From Metabacillus mangrovi (GTDB lineage Bacteria > Bacillota > Bacilli > Bacillales > Bacillaceae): DNA of 64,000 nt. Shown here piece by piece: positions 1 through 6,867 of the stretch. Positions within the stretch are counted from its first letter, which is position 1, and each line of letters begins with the position of its first letter. Location of the stretch: positions 1-64,000 of the forward strand of contig NZ_WMIB01000018.1 of assembly GCF_009711125.1 (NCBI RefSeq). Reading direction: 5' to 3'. The position numbers and the translations under genes are program-made. The notes under the pieces are model-generated. The model saw only the letters and a list, made by a program, of their open reading frames with translations, had not been told where the DNA came from and did not search any database.

Positions 1-553
1 CCCTCTTTCAAACGGCACGAAAACCCCCAGTTTTGGCACGCAAAAGAAGAATGGCACGCAACCAGGTGGGAGTGGCACGTAAAGTTGAGCTTGCGGCACG
101 AACCCTCTTTCAAACGGCACGAAAACCCCGAGTTTTGGCACATAAAAGAAGAATGGCACGTAACCAGCTAGGAATGGCACGTAAAGTTGAGCTTGCGGCA
201 CGAACCCTCTTTCAAACGGCACGAGACCCCTCAGTTTTGGCACATAAAAGAAGAACGGCACGTAACTAGCTAGTAATGGCACGTAAAGTTGAGCTAGCGG
301 CACGAACCCTCTTTCAAACGGCACGAAAACCCCTAGTATTGGCACATAAAAAAAGAATGGCACGTAACCCGCTAGGAATGGCACGTAAAGTTGAGCTTGC
401 GGCACGAACCCTCTTTCAAACGGCACGAAAACCCCCAGTTTTGGCACGCAAAAGAAGAATGGCACGCAACCAGGTGGGAGTGGCACGTAAAGTTGAGCTT
501 GCGGCACGAACCCTCTTTCAAACGGCACGAAAACCCTCAGTTTTGGCACAGAA
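1..553. repeat. 102-bp tandem array with GGCACG core (array 1)
   Basis: Five complete 102-bp units plus a partial one; CCCTCTTTCAAACGGCACGA recurs at 1, 103, 205, 307, 409 and 511. Each unit contains five GGCACG/GGCACA cores spaced 21, 18, 21, 21 and 21 nt with unlike filler between them. The array is cut by the window start. Because 102 is divisible by three, long ORFs run through it on the plus strand, but they are only repeat translations. I see no adjacent gene it obviously serves. Confidence 0.95.
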
Positions 554-590
554 AAAACGATGTAACCTGCTTAGAATTATGGATAACAAT

Positions 591-629
591 AAAAAGCCGG
601 GACGCTTCAGCTAAGCGTTCCGGCTTTTT
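591..629. terminator. Bidirectional intrinsic terminator
   Basis: Inverted repeat AAAAAGCCGGGACGCTT / AAGCGTTCCGGCTTTTT with a 5-nt loop. It ends the minus-strand DUF3817 gene and separates it from the repeat array. Confidence 0.85.
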
Positions 630-632
630 GTC

Positions 633-923
633 TTATCTTTCAGGCAGCTTTTTGTTCAGAAAAAATGTGCCGAAGGGAATGATAGAGGCTAATACGGCAA
701 GGCCCATTTTAATAATACTCCAGCGGTGCCGGTAAGCGGCGTGGAGAACGGCCAGAATAAACAGAACAAAAAACAGGCCGTGCAGAGATCCTGCGATGGT
801 TACGGCCATTGGGATATCGGCCATATACTTGAGCGGCATGGCGATGGAGAGGAGGACAATAAAGGAGATTCCTTCAATCGTTCCTATGAGCCGGAGCCGC
901 TGAATTGGTGTGGAGATAAGCAT
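633..923 (-). CDS. DUF3817 membrane protein (YdzA-like)
   Basis: Small integral membrane protein of about 96 residues with three predicted hydrophobic segments (around residues 10-30, 38-60 and 68-88) and a short positively charged C-terminus, matching the DUF3817/YdzA family of Bacillus. The biochemical role is unknown. The ATG at 923 is preferred over the one at 929 because GGAAG lies 6 nt before it but directly abuts the earlier ATG. The gene stands alone between a terminator and the divergent exporter gene. Confidence 0.75.
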   Translation of the reverse strand: MLISTPIQRLRLIGTIEGISFIVLLSIAMPLKYMADIPMAVTIAGSLHGLFFVLFILAVLHAAYRHRWSIIKMGLAVLASIIPFGTFFLNKKLPER

Positions 924-1044
924 ATACATCTTCCTTTCTAACAGGTTGCTACATTCATTATATACAATACAAGCTCTGGTTCATGTCCCATTTTGTCATT
1001 TGTCACAATAACTACAAAAACCGGTTAATGTCGATAAAACACAG

Positions 1045-1073
1045 TTGACTAATCGGAATTAATTGAATAAACT
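1045..1073 (+). promoter_or_regulatory. Sigma-A promoter for exporter leader
   Basis: TTGACT (1045-1050), 17-nt spacer, TAAACT (1068-1073). It would start a leader of about 150 nt ahead of the TauE/SafE gene. Confidence 0.5.
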
Positions 1074-1079
1074 AAATTT

Positions 1080-1205
1080 ATAAATTAGGCTGAATCGGTA
1101 AAAGGCTGTACCGTTCTGTTCCGGCCGCCATAAACTGAAGTTAGCCAACTTATCATGACTGATCGGTAAACCGAAGGTCCTGGACATTTGTTCAGGACTT
1201 TTTTT
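1080..1205 (+). promoter_or_regulatory. Structured leader with terminator (possible attenuator)
   Basis: Between promoter and gene lie small hairpins (CGGTA/TACCG, AAGTT/AACTT, CGGT/ACCG) followed by a 9-bp stem GTCCTGGAC-ATTT-GTTCAGGAC and eight T residues (1176-1204), just 23 nt before the start codon. No plus-strand gene upstream needs a terminator, so premature termination control is the simplest reading. It lacks T-box, S-box and other leader signatures that I can recognise. Confidence 0.5.
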
Positions 1206-1227
1206 TATCGGCAAAGGGGGATTTATA

Positions 1228-2124
1228 ATGAATAAGCTGATTATTTTTATTCTGGTCGGACTGCTTGCCCAGTTGATTGACGGTGCATTAGGAATGGCAT
1301 ATGGAGTAACTTCTACAACACTCCTGCTGACGTTTGGGATTGCACCGGCAATTGCTTCTGCTTCTGTCCATATTGCAGAGGTTGCTACGACAGCTGCTTC
1401 CGGTGCGTCCCACATAAAGTTTGGGAACGTGGATAAGAAGGCAGTCTTGAAGCTGATTATTCCGGGCTCCATCGGCGCTTTTGCAGGGGCATGCTTTTTA
1501 AGCAGTCTCCCTGGCGACTTAGTTAAGCCGTACGTTTCAGTCTTTTTGCTCGCACTTGGTGTTTATGTTATGATCCGATTCCTATTTCTTGTGCGTCAGT
1601 CAAAGCAGGTTGAAGACAAACTGGAGCTCTCTACGAAAAAAGCGGTTCCGCTCGGCCTTGTGGCAGGATTTTTTGATGCGACTGGCGGGGGCGGCTGGGG
1701 ACCGATTGCAACACCGGTTCTGCTCTCTCAAAAAGGGACCTCTGCGCGCAAAGTAGTAGGGACGGTGGATACGAGTGAATTTGCCATCGCTTTGTCTGCA
1801 ACACTCGGTTTTCTTATCTCACTCGGATGGGAGCAGGTAAACTGGATGTGGGCAGGGGCTCTTATGGTTGGGGGTGTCATTGCAGCACCGATCGCAGCCT
1901 GGCTCGTCCGGAAAGTTCCGGCGCATCTGCTTGGTGTGCTGGTAGGGGGGTTTATCGTTTTAACAAACGCGAGGACCTTGCTGCAGATCTGGGTGCCAAA
2001 TGAGAGTGTTTACCCGTTCGTTTATGGTGCAATCCTGTTCACTTGGGCGGGAGCGGTTGCTTTTGCAGCCGTCCAGCACCGGAAGTTTCTCAGAAATTCA
2101 GATCAGGGAGAACTTCAAGTGTAG
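1228..2124 (+). CDS. TauE/SafE family sulfite exporter-like permease
   Basis: A 298-residue membrane protein with eight or so hydrophobic helices in two similar halves, the first opening with QLIDGALGMAYGVTST and the second with GFFDATGGGGWGP (around residue 145), both typical of TauE/SafE anion permeases related to B. subtilis YtnM. Family members export sulfite, sulfonates or other organosulfur anions; the substrate here cannot be read from sequence. AAAGGGGG lies upstream of the ATG. It is monocistronic and preceded by a leader containing an intrinsic terminator, so expression may be controlled by attenuation. Confidence 0.85.
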   Translation: MNKLIIFILVGLLAQLIDGALGMAYGVTSTTLLLTFGIAPAIASASVHIAEVATTAASGASHIKFGNVDKKAVLKLIIPGSIGAFAGACFLSSLPGDLVKPYVSVFLLALGVYVMIRFLFLVRQSKQVEDKLELSTKKAVPLGLVAGFFDATGGGGWGPIATPVLLSQKGTSARKVVGTVDTSEFAIALSATLGFLISLGWEQVNWMWAGALMVGGVIAAPIAAWLVRKVPAHLLGVLVGGFIVLTNARTLLQIWVPNESVYPFVYGAILFTWAGAVAFAAVQHRKFLRNSDQGELQV

Positions 2125-2148
2125 AGCGGAGAATACAATCGTTCAACA

Positions 2149-2187
2149 ATGAAAACAGACAGCACTCCGGTGCTGTCTGTTTTTTTA
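2149..2187. terminator. Bidirectional terminator
   Basis: ACAGACAGCAC-TCCG-GTGCTGTCTGT followed by T7, and A-rich on the other side, serving the convergent exporter and DUF3231 genes. Confidence 0.85.
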
Positions 2188-2742
2188 GCTGCCCGGTCTT
2201 GGGGAGCCGGTAGGGAGATAATAAGGCGGAACTTTCAGCCAGCCTTTTTTAATCATCATGGATTTAAGAGCAGCATCGTATTTGATGACTTCCATCATAT
2301 GTGAGGCAAATATGGCTGCTACATCCGTCCGGATGGATTGGGCGATTGCGGCTGCCATCATCGAAATATACGCTGCTGTTTTTACTCCGATGAAGTTGGC
2401 GATCTCATCATCCGTAAACCGCACCCCCGGCGGCACAGCAGAAGGATTCGAGTCGGGTTTATCCTGCTGGCCTGCATTTGGAAGCGGGACGCCTTCTGCC
2501 TTCAAAAATTCTTTTAAAAGGTTTACTGCTTTTTCCGTATCTTTTTTAGCGGTTTCCACAGAATGCTTCAGCTGCAGATCTGTGGTGATGTTTAAAAAGA
2601 CACCATAAAAAGATTTTGCTTCCTCATACATGGTGTAGAGGGTCCATAAGGCCATCACTTCACCGACATGCAGAGGCGGTTTAGGCTCTCCATCCAGATT
2701 TTCTTTCATAACACTGATGATGGATTCGAAAATCCCTGCCAA
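2185..2742 (-). CDS. DUF3231 family protein
   Basis: Protein of 185 residues resembling the N-terminal half of DUF3231 proteins (GEPKPPLHVGEVMALW near residue 18), a family common in Bacillus and built of ferritin-like or coat-protein-like four-helix modules. Full-length family members are often about twice this size, so this is a single-module version with a Pro/Ser-rich linker around residues 88-105. It begins with TTG, 6 nt after GGAGGG. It lies 2 nt downstream of the GH18 lipoprotein stop codon, so the two genes are almost certainly cotranscribed. The function is unknown. Confidence 0.7.
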   Translation of the reverse strand: MAGIFESIISVMKENLDGEPKPPLHVGEVMALWTLYTMYEEAKSFYGVFLNITTDLQLKHSVETAKKDTEKAVNLLKEFLKAEGVPLPNAGQQDKPDSNPSAVPPGVRFTDDEIANFIGVKTAAYISMMAAAIAQSIRTDVAAIFASHMMEVIKYDAALKSMMIKKGWLKVPPYYLPTGSPRPGS

Positions 2743-2744
2743 GA

Positions 2745-3917
2745 TTATCCCTCCGTTTTCGGCTGCTTAATGTCAAACAGTTCTTCAAGCAGCTCCCAGT
2801 TTTCAGGAAATGGTTCTCCAAGGACCCAGTAAGCTACACCGCGCAATTTATATTGCTGCAAAAGATTAAATTTTGCCCGCGCACTCTGTTCGTTTTCAAA
2901 CCACACGACATGCTTCTTCCCATTTTCATCCTTGTAATAAAAGTAAGGGGACTGGCTTTTGTTGTCGAATTTAATTTCTGCTTTCTTAGCCGTGGCCAGA
3001 TCTGCTGCTTCCTGTGGAGCGATTCGTTTTGCATACGGGTTTCCTTTCTTATAGGGCAGGATCCAATCATACCCATAAAGCGGCGAACCCATTACAATTT
3101 TCTCCCTCGGAATTTCGGTAAGTGCGTAATCCACTACTTTTTTAACCTGTTCAATTGGTGAAACAGCCATTGGAGGACCGCCGGACCAGCCCCACTCATA
3201 CGTCATCAGAATCACAAAATCCGCAAGCTCCCCATGCCGTTTATAATCATGAGCTCCATGCCATGGCCCTGCCTGCTCATCACTCGTTTTTGGAGCAAGA
3301 GCGGTTGATACTGGATAGCCCGCTTTCTGCACACGGGGAATGATGGTCTCTAAAAATCCGTTATAGAGCTCCCGGTCTTTTTCACGAATATGTTCAAAGT
3401 CTATGTTAAGGGCTTTGTAGCCTTTTGCATTCATGGTATCGATGACACCGGTAATGAGCTTTTCAGAAGCTTTTTTGTCTGTGAAAATTTTATGAGCTAT
3501 TTCCGGGGAAAAGTTTCCGTCCATAAAGTTAGTGAGAACGAGCATCGGTACCGTCTTTGTATCTTTGACGGCAGCAAGCGGTTTTTCATCTTTAATAGGG
3601 ATCAGGCTTCCGTCCTCCCTGACCATATAGCTGAAAAATGCTGTATAGGAAAGAAGATTGCCTGAATTCCGGACTTCCTTGGCTGCAGCCTTGTCATCGG
3701 TCGGCTCAAGGAATCCGATGGTTTCAATCTGTCTTTTTTTATACTCTGTCTCTGCAGGATTTACATCCTTTGTTTTGTTGCTGATCTGATCCACTCTTGG
3801 CTTTTCATTTACCTTCATCATCTTCGGCTGGTTATTTTCATCGCTTGCGTTTCCGCTTCCCATACAGCCGGAAAGAAGCACAGAAAAACCAAGAAGGAGA
3901 ACGAATAATTTTTTCAT
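2745..3917 (-). CDS. Glycoside hydrolase family 18 lipoprotein
   Basis: Predicted membrane-anchored lipoprotein: MKKLFVLLLGFSVLLSGC gives a signal peptide with lipobox LSGC (Cys18). The mature part is a GH18 TIM barrel like the catalytic domains of YaaH/SleL and YdhD, with the catalytic motif in LNIDFEHI (around residue 175) and later barrel motifs LMTYEWGWSGGPP and GSPLYGYDW. Such domains cleave N-acetylglucosamine linkages in peptidoglycan, often spore cortex. LysM domains are absent. The ATG at 3917 is chosen because AGGAGG precedes it at 9 nt and it opens the signal peptide. It is cotranscribed with the DUF3231 gene; expression in spores or germination is only an inference. Confidence 0.85.
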   Translation of the reverse strand: MKKLFVLLLGFSVLLSGCMGSGNASDENNQPKMMKVNEKPRVDQISNKTKDVNPAETEYKKRQIETIGFLEPTDDKAAAKEVRNSGNLLSYTAFFSYMVREDGSLIPIKDEKPLAAVKDTKTVPMLVLTNFMDGNFSPEIAHKIFTDKKASEKLITGVIDTMNAKGYKALNIDFEHIREKDRELYNGFLETIIPRVQKAGYPVSTALAPKTSDEQAGPWHGAHDYKRHGELADFVILMTYEWGWSGGPPMAVSPIEQVKKVVDYALTEIPREKIVMGSPLYGYDWILPYKKGNPYAKRIAPQEAADLATAKKAEIKFDNKSQSPYFYYKDENGKKHVVWFENEQSARAKFNLLQQYKLRGVAYWVLGEPFPENWELLEELFDIKQPKTEG

Positions 3918-4127
3918 GGCCAAAAACCTCCTTTTAAAAATGGCATTGCTAACCTTTTCCTTAGATTGCGTTACGACCGACAGATTATGCACAGCAAGTA
4001 AAACGCCTGAAAGACTTTGTAAGCTGCGTGATTTCCAGAAGATTTTTCGTCAGTTCAGGCTGAAAAATGGTATAGTATCTAAGGAGCTGTACATAGAGGA
4101 AATGGGTAAATTGAAGGAGGCAGTACA

Positions 4128-5030
4128 ATGAAAATCGGTTTGATTGGACTTGGAAAAATGGGCTATAACCTTGCCCTTAATATGAAGGATCATGGCTATG
4201 AGGTCGTTGCCAATGATGTCAGTGCAGATGCGATGCAAAGCATCCGGTCAGAGGGACTTGAAACAGCAGACAGCATTCAGATGCTTGCTGAAAAATTGCC
4301 TTCACCTAAAGTGATCTGGATGATGGTTCCGGCAGGGGACATTACAGAAAATGTGCTGCAGCAAGCTACGCAGTACTTAAGTGAAGGAGATATCCTCATT
4401 GATGGAGGAAACTCCAACTATAAAGACACCATCCGCCGCGGTCAGGAGCTGAAGGAAAAAGGTATTTATTTCGTCGATTGCGGGACAAGCGGGGGTACAG
4501 ATGGCGCCAGAAACGGAATCTGTACGATGATCGGGGCAGAGCCGGAAGCTTTTGAAAAAGTGGAAAAGCTGTTCAGTGATTTATCCGTTGAAAACGGCTA
4601 TCTTCATGCAGGCAAACCGGGAAGCGGCCACTTTCTGAAGATGGTTCACAACGGTGTGGAGTACGGGATGATGCAAGCCATCGCAGAAGGGTTTGAAATC
4701 CTCGATAAAAGTGATTTCGATTATGATTACCAGGAAGTTTCCAGAGTTTGGAACAACGGGTCCGTGATCCGCTCATGGCTCATGGAATTAATGGAACATG
4801 CATTTTCGAAAGATCCGAAGCTATCGGGCATCCGCGGAGTAATGAATTCTTCGGGAGAAGGCAAATGGACGGTGGAAGCAGCTCTTGATTTTCAAGCATC
4901 CGCACCTGTCATTGCTATGTCTCTTTTCATGAGGTACCGATCTCAGGAAAATGATACATTCCATGGAAAAGTAGTATCTGCGCTCCGGAATGAATTCGGG
5001 GGACATGCAGTCGTTAAAAGTGAAGAATAA
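4128..5030 (+). CDS. yqeC: Short 6-phosphogluconate dehydrogenase (YqeC-type)
   Basis: Cytosolic oxidoreductase of 300 residues, the size of the single-domain YqeC/NAD-type 6-phosphogluconate dehydrogenases rather than the 470-residue Gnd. It has the N-terminal Rossmann motif GLIGLGKMG, then DGGNSNYKDT, the substrate-binding DCGTSGGTDGARNG, and the catalytic-Lys segment GSGHFLKMVHNG. The reaction would be oxidative decarboxylation of 6-phosphogluconate to ribulose-5-phosphate. AAGGAG precedes the ATG, and TATAGTAT at about 4070 is a likely -10. Monocistronic. Confidence 0.88.
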   Translation: MKIGLIGLGKMGYNLALNMKDHGYEVVANDVSADAMQSIRSEGLETADSIQMLAEKLPSPKVIWMMVPAGDITENVLQQATQYLSEGDILIDGGNSNYKDTIRRGQELKEKGIYFVDCGTSGGTDGARNGICTMIGAEPEAFEKVEKLFSDLSVENGYLHAGKPGSGHFLKMVHNGVEYGMMQAIAEGFEILDKSDFDYDYQEVSRVWNNGSVIRSWLMELMEHAFSKDPKLSGIRGVMNSSGEGKWTVEAALDFQASAPVIAMSLFMRYRSQENDTFHGKVVSALRNEFGGHAVVKSEE

Positions 5031-5033
5031 GAA

Positions 5034-5064
5034 GAAGCTGTCCTTTGCGGGACAGCTTTTTCAT
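5034..5064 (+). terminator. Terminator after yqeC
   Basis: AAGCTGTCC-TTTGC-GGGACAGCTT followed by TTTCATTTT. Confidence 0.75.
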
Positions 5065-5075
5065 TTTGATGGCAT

Positions 5076-5100
5076 GTTTAGGTGCAGGGGAGCGGGGTAT
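5076..5100 (+). promoter_or_regulatory. Sigma-B type promoter
   Basis: GTTTAG (5076-5081), 13-nt spacer, GGGTAT (5095-5100): a near-perfect match to the B. subtilis general-stress sigma-B consensus GTTTAA-N12-14-GGGTAT, 41 nt before the next gene. Confidence 0.8.
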
Positions 5101-5141
5101 GTTAAAACAAACAGCACAGGAAAAGAAGGGAGATATCATTT

Positions 5142-5423
5142 ATGAATAAACGAACTGGATTAATGATCTCAGGAGCAGCATTATCAGTCGCCGGAGCAGC
5201 AACTGTTTATTTTAAAGATAAAGCGAGACGGGACAAACTAACTGACGGAGTGAAACAGGCACAGGGAAAAGTGGTCTCCATATTTTCGGGAAAAGATAAA
5301 GAGGATAAAAACTTTCCTGTGGAAAAGGCGGGAAATCCGGATCCACAGGATGAAGAGGACAACAAGATGGTATCGGAAGGTGCCCAATACAGTGTGAACT
5401 ATTACAATAATACGAAGCAATAA
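5142..5423 (+). CDS. Small stress protein with N-terminal membrane segment
   Basis: Protein of 93 residues with one N-terminal hydrophobic stretch (residues 7-23, GLMISGAALSVAGAATVYF) followed by a charged region DKARRDKLTDGVKQAQGK like that of YtxH/YhaH-type Bacillus proteins, then an acidic, probably disordered tail. The biochemical function is unknown. GAAGGGAG precedes the ATG. The clear sigma-B type promoter immediately upstream makes this a general-stress gene by inference. A terminator follows directly. Confidence 0.7.
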   Translation: MNKRTGLMISGAALSVAGAATVYFKDKARRDKLTDGVKQAQGKVVSIFSGKDKEDKNFPVEKAGNPDPQDEEDNKMVSEGAQYSVNYYNNTKQ

Positions 5424-5428
5424 TGGAT

Positions 5429-5456
5429 GATGCCGGCCTGTGCCGGCATCTTTTTA
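5429..5456 (+). terminator. Terminator
   Basis: GATGCCGGC-CTGT-GCCGGCATC followed by TTTTT, ending the small stress gene. Confidence 0.85.
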
Positions 5457-5550
5457 TGGGGAGATAACAGGATCAAAGCTCTTTCATTTTCCGAAGCTGC
5501 TTCCTATAATAGAATCTAAAATAGATAAAAAGATTTTAAAGGTGGCCCAG

Positions 5551-5886
5551 ATGATGTGCAAAAAAGAAATCTCTGTCAGAGGTTCTGAAGCAGATGCTGA
5601 AACACGATGCCGCCATTATCACAGCGAGCGGGACCGGATCGCCATTAAATTTTATTGCTGCGGCGAGTACTACTCCTGCCACAGCTGCCATGAAGAACTT
5701 GCGGACCATGAAGCGGAAGTATGGCCGGCCGGAAAGTTTGATGAGAATGCTGTGCTGTGCGGGGCATGCCGGAATGAACTCACCGTTCATGATTATTTAA
5801 GCTGCCATTCCATTTGCCCATCCTGCAGCGCGCAGTTTAATCCAGGCTGCAGTCTGCATAAGCATCTGTACTTTGAGGTGCATTGA
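5551..5886 (+). CDS. CHY zinc finger protein
   Basis: A 111-residue cysteine/histidine-rich protein with the CHY zinc finger arrangement: CRHYHSERD, YCCGEYYSCHSCHEELADHE, LCGACRNEL and CPSCSAQFNPGCSLHKHLYF. These bind three zinc ions. In Bacillus small free-standing CHY proteins have no firmly established function. The ATG at 5551 is chosen (AAAGGTGG 7 nt upstream); the frame is open further upstream but has no RBS there. TATAAT at about 5507 is the likely -10. It lies just ahead of the thi regulatory region but has its own transcription unit. Confidence 0.8.
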   Translation: MMCKKEISVRGSEADAETRCRHYHSERDRIAIKFYCCGEYYSCHSCHEELADHEAEVWPAGKFDENAVLCGACRNELTVHDYLSCHSICPSCSAQFNPGCSLHKHLYFEVH

Positions 5887-5910
5887 TTTATTTTCCTGTA
5901 ATGGTATAAT
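5883..5910 (+). promoter_or_regulatory. Sigma-A promoter of thi operon
   Basis: TTGATT (5883-5888), 16-nt spacer, TATAAT (5905-5910), followed directly by the first TPP riboswitch. Confidence 0.75.
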
Positions 5911-5942
5911 GATAGAAAATTACCAATTGATTGATTAATTGT

Positions 5943-6037
5943 TTGCTGGGGGAGCCGGTAGTCCGGCTGAGAGGAAAACAGGAGTTTTCGACCCTTTAAC
6001 CTGATCTAGTTCGTACTAGCGTAGGGAAGCGGCATTG
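5943..6037 (+). promoter_or_regulatory. TPP riboswitch 1 (THI element)
   Basis: Contains the conserved THI-box blocks GGGGGAGCC, GGCTGAGAG, ACCCTTTAACCTGATCTAG and GCGTAGGGAAGC in the correct order and spacing; P1 closes as TGCTG/CGGCA. It is followed by its own terminator at 6055-6084. Thiamine pyrophosphate binding is expected to favour that terminator. Confidence 0.95.
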
Positions 6038-6054
6038 TGCATCGCTGTATGTTC

Positions 6055-6084
6055 AGCCCATTCTCTATGCAGAATGGGCTTTTT
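6055..6084 (+). terminator. Riboswitch 1 expression-platform terminator
   Basis: Ten-base-pair stem AGCCCATTCT-CTATGC-AGAATGGGCT followed by TTTTAT. Confidence 0.88.
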
Positions 6085-6098
6085 ATATGGTTTTTTTC

Positions 6099-6192
6099 AC
6101 TGGGGGTGCCCTCTGACGGGCTGAGAAAAGGTGTATCCTTTAACCCTTATTACCTGATCCGGGTCATGCCGGCGAAGGGAAGTGGCATGCAT
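6099..6192 (+). promoter_or_regulatory. TPP riboswitch 2 (tandem copy)
   Basis: A second complete THI element: TGGGGGTGCCC, GGGCTGAGAAAAGG, ACCCTTATTACCTGATCCGGGTCATGCCGGCGAAGGGAAGT (blocks in order). It has its own terminator at 6207-6232. Two TPP aptamers in series ahead of one operon give steeper, OR-gate-like repression, as described for tandem TPP riboswitches of Bacillus anthracis. Confidence 0.95.
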
Positions 6193-6206
6193 TTCTTTAT
6201 TTGCAG

Positions 6207-6232
6207 CCGTTTCCTTTTGGAAGCGGTTTTTC
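6207..6232 (+). terminator. Riboswitch 2 expression-platform terminator
   Basis: CCGTTTCC-TTTT-GGAAGCGG followed by TTTTT, ahead of tenI. Confidence 0.85.
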
Positions 6233-6253
6233 CGCTTTCTTTAAGAAAGGAGA

Positions 6254-6853
6254 ATGGATTTGGAATTTCATCTTGTGACGAACGGCATGATCCCTTTTGA
6301 AGAGATCGCGGATTTTATGGTACAGGCTGAAGAAATCATTGATTTTCTGCATATCAGGGACAGCGATCGGAGCGCGCTGGAAGTGTATAAGGGCATCCAG
6401 TGTTTAACAAGCCGGGGTGTTCCTCCAGAAAAGCTGATCGTAAACGACCGGACGGATGCAGCGGCAGCTGCCGGTATTCACCGGGTGCAGCTCGGTTACA
6501 GAAGCTTGCCGCCATTTGCTGTGAAGGCTGCTTTTTCCGGAATGCATGCGGGTAAGTCCGTTCATTCGCTGGAAGAAGCGTTACAGGCAGAAGCGGAGGG
6601 GGCAAATTCCGTTCTCTTCGGCCACGTATTTCCCACAGAAAGCAAAAAGGGACTTGAGCCGAAAGGATTGGAACAGGCAGGTGAGATCGCGGAAGCCCTG
6701 GAGATTGAAGTGTTGGCTATAGGGGGGATTGAGCCTGTTCATATCCCGCTGCTGCAGCAAAAAGGCATAAAGGGATTTGCTGTTATGTCCGGGATTTGGG
6801 GCAGCGGCAACTGGCTGGAACGGGCGAGAGCTTACCGGTTTGCTAGCGAATAA
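6254..6853 (+). CDS. tenI: Thiazole tautomerase TenI
   Basis: ThiE-like TIM barrel of 199 residues matching TenI, which aromatises the thiazole phosphate tautomer released by ThiG. The motifs visible are LVTNG, HIRDSD (phosphate/thiazole side), IVNDR, VQLGYRS, GKSVHS, LFGHVFPTESKKG, IAGI-like AIGGI and the C-terminal AVMSGIW. It is the first gene of the riboswitch-controlled operon, with AAAGGAG before the ATG. Unlike B. subtilis there is no tenA upstream. A true ThiE would need the pyrimidine-pyrophosphate site; gene order argues for TenI. Confidence 0.88.
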   Translation: MDLEFHLVTNGMIPFEEIADFMVQAEEIIDFLHIRDSDRSALEVYKGIQCLTSRGVPPEKLIVNDRTDAAAAAGIHRVQLGYRSLPPFAVKAAFSGMHAGKSVHSLEEALQAEAEGANSVLFGHVFPTESKKGLEPKGLEQAGEIAEALEIEVLAIGGIEPVHIPLLQQKGIKGFAVMSGIWGSGNWLERARAYRFASE

Positions 6854-6867
6854 GAGGAGGCTGGAGC

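Noticed and set aside
33-614. Plus-strand ORFs across array 1 (78 and 112 codons)
   Set aside because: Repeat translations in which the frame stays open because 102 is a multiple of three.
1080-1205. T-box or SAM riboswitch in the exporter leader
   Set aside because: No T-box AGGGTGG motif and none of the S-box conserved blocks.
3918-3992. N-terminal extension of the GH18 lipoprotein
   Set aside because: The earlier ATG lacks an RBS and would bury the signal peptide.
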